64,000 bases of DNA from Phocaeicola faecalis. GTDB taxonomy: Bacteria; Bacteroidota; Bacteroidia; Bacteroidales; Bacteroidaceae. Positions 63,701 through 64,000 of the stretch are shown in pieces. Position 1 is the stretch's first letter; each line of letters begins with the position of its first letter. The DNA lies in contig NZ_JADNRM010000003.1 in NCBI RefSeq assembly GCF_021730445.1, positions 97,967-161,966 of the forward strand. The letters are read 5' to 3'. The position numbers were made by a program, and so were the translations under genes. The notes beneath the pieces are model-generated. The model had not been told where the DNA came from. It was given only the letters and a program-made list of their open reading frames with translations, and searched no databases.

Positions 63701-64000
63701 ACTTAAGTTAACTTTCTTCTGCACACCATAACCTACGACAACAACTTCATCCAAGGTCTCAGAATCTTCTACCATTTTAATATTTAATGTTTGGGTAGTA
63801 GAAGTAATTTTCACTTCTTGCGTGTTATACCCGATATAGGATATTTGTAGAGTACAGTTTAAAGGGACGTTTAATGTGAACTCGCCATTGAAGTCTGTGA
63901 TGACACCATTTGTTGTTCCTTTTTCAACTACATTGGCACCAATAATTGGCTCTCCTGTTTCATCAACAACTGTACCTTTGATTGTTTTTTGCTGCATGAT
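60701..64000 (-). CDS. SusC/RagA-family TonB-dependent transporter (second locus, truncated by window edge)
   Basis: About 1099 residues are visible; the frame stays open to the right edge and the signal peptide is missing, so the ATG at 63997 is not the true start. The visible N-terminus is the carboxypeptidase-regulatory-like domain (GTVVDETGEPIIGANVVEKG), followed directly by the plug (SISILKDASAAAIYGSRAANG) and the barrel, ending in GGLSVTF. Whether an STN domain precedes cannot be seen. It pairs with the SusD protein; regulation is probably by the adjacent hybrid two-component protein. Confidence 0.95.
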   Translation of the reverse strand: MMQQKTIKGTVVDETGEPIIGANVVEKGTTNGVITDFNGEFTLNVPLNCTLQISYIGYNTQEVKITSTTQTLNIKMVEDSETLDEVVVVGYGVQKKVNLSGSVSSVNSEKIANRPVMNLGQALVGAAPGVRVTQGSGNPGDESIGIQVRGQGSFNNSSPLILVDGVQADMGPLNTDDVESISILKDASAAAIYGSRAANGVILVTTKKGKKDESPKVTLTAMFAQEKPITDFKLMSSTADFMELHNIAKLNANPTANTPDYSWESIEEWREADKNPNGIYTNPVTGQQIPNWLAYPNTDWAQILFQPAFYQKYGVNVSGGSKNTTYLLSLGYQNNPGTLDNTSMERFNIRANIETKIADIITFGTQTYGTKEFKDPGSTSMTYLLQAWPGMTPIYNGKYGASEHPEVTQKDNILQQVAYQGGQNTYTRLNTTWYANIELPLKGLVAEAKFNWSQYSRHDEHHSQNLPRYSFRESFDTPKEGIGVLDQATTYRYAYESTSYTADLLLRYNNTFGKHDVGAFFGYEQYRGETTGFSAEKKGLIDWSITDITSGAEMNSIGGSAKSVNAIISYFGRINYAYNGKYLLEASFRSDASSKFAPGHRSSFFPSGSAAWRISEEAFFEPLKNTVNSLKIRASYGSLGNTVGGNYDWQALYKKVNNVFDERVQNGLIQSSIQNLALSWEKVTTYNFGLDASFLNQRLTLEADFYLRKTSDILTNSIIYKTMGSISAPMSNTASLTNHGFEFNLGWNDQINDFRYGIGVNLAFNKNKVTDFKGALQYELDEDTKDIWGNPTWRYTNLADVSTGGDTRRVEGHMIDEYFLRRPYKGDGSYKLADGSVNPKGGPRDGMIRTKADLDWVAAMMAAGYTFNNNLKNIGSDGSNLWYGDLIMDDVNGDGKYGNDDDREFTGKSSTPKVTLGLNITAAWRGFDFSMIWSGRFGGYHYLNSKGANGSLITNVGDALPGDAWSRFYSYDSEASHAGIIRNENGTIIGSSYDPAADPNASIYNEYPRLLSSGGTTPSNTFYLYNTSFFKLKSLQIGYTLPKKWIAPAKISNMRVFVSGENLLTIKSSRFPGVDPELGSSLAVYPIARMFSGGLSVTF

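Noticed and set aside
63995..63997. ATG as start of the second SusC
   Set aside because: The frame remains open to the edge and the signal peptide is missing, so the gene continues beyond the window.

Overview
The window is a chromosomal segment of a Bacteroides-type gut bacterium. The evidence is the SusC/SusD outer-membrane pairs, the one-protein hybrid two-component regulator, the fucR-fucI-fucP fucose genes, the split LysO exporter, the suf and rimP-nusA-infB arrangement, and repeated TAnnTTTG -7 promoter elements, some with a TTG about 19-20 bp upstream. The exact species cannot be named from the sequence alone. I see no rRNA, tRNA, CRISPR array, transposase or phage gene.

Layout. 1-5.3 kb: an edge-truncated exported protein, an intact sensor histidine kinase, gpmI, and a TPR sensor protein whose kinase domain has lost its phospho-accepting His. 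5.5-9.9 kb: fucR, fucI and fucP, with a 144-bp MITE-like repeat between fucI and fucP. 9.9-10.8 kb: a large composite repeat, with a second copy of the MITE inside it. 10.8-14.4 kb: rnhB, a lipoprotein of propeller type, an exported YhcH-family protein and split lysO. 14.4-24.8 kb (minus strand): rimP-nusA-infB-cvpA-sufB-sufC-sufD-sufS, punctuated by two palindromic CACGGATTACACGG repeats. 25.4-36.2 kb (minus strand): a polysaccharide-utilisation locus with ECF sigma, FecR anti-sigma, SusC, SusD, a metallophosphatase and a GH2 glycosidase. 36.6-40.2 kb: a YbjN-like protein, a YgjP-type metallopeptidase, a GIN-domain lipoprotein and a second ECF sigma/anti-sigma-like pair. 40.2-45.8 kb: argB, speA, aroK and topA. 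45.9-51 kb: an operon of NUDIX, giant TPR and beta-barrel genes. 51-54 kb: a CNNM/CorC-type membrane protein, a small soluble protein, Lrp/AsnC and DUF4491. 53.9-64 kb: a 1346-residue hybrid two-component regulator converging on a second SusD/SusC pair that runs off the right edge.

How the genes work together. Glycan sensing and uptake are represented twice: once with trans-envelope ECF/FecR/STN-SusC signalling, once with a hybrid two-component system. Fucose import and isomerisation sit separately. Translation genes lead directly into Fe-S cluster assembly. The most unusual content is non-coding. A composite repeat carries four 21-bp units (phased A/T tracts), then four 22-bp units (alternating purine-pyrimidine), and occurs twice in inverted orientation about 47 kb apart, each time exactly between convergent genes. 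In addition, a 53-bp promoter block is duplicated in front of the sigma gene and the GH2 gene of the same locus.
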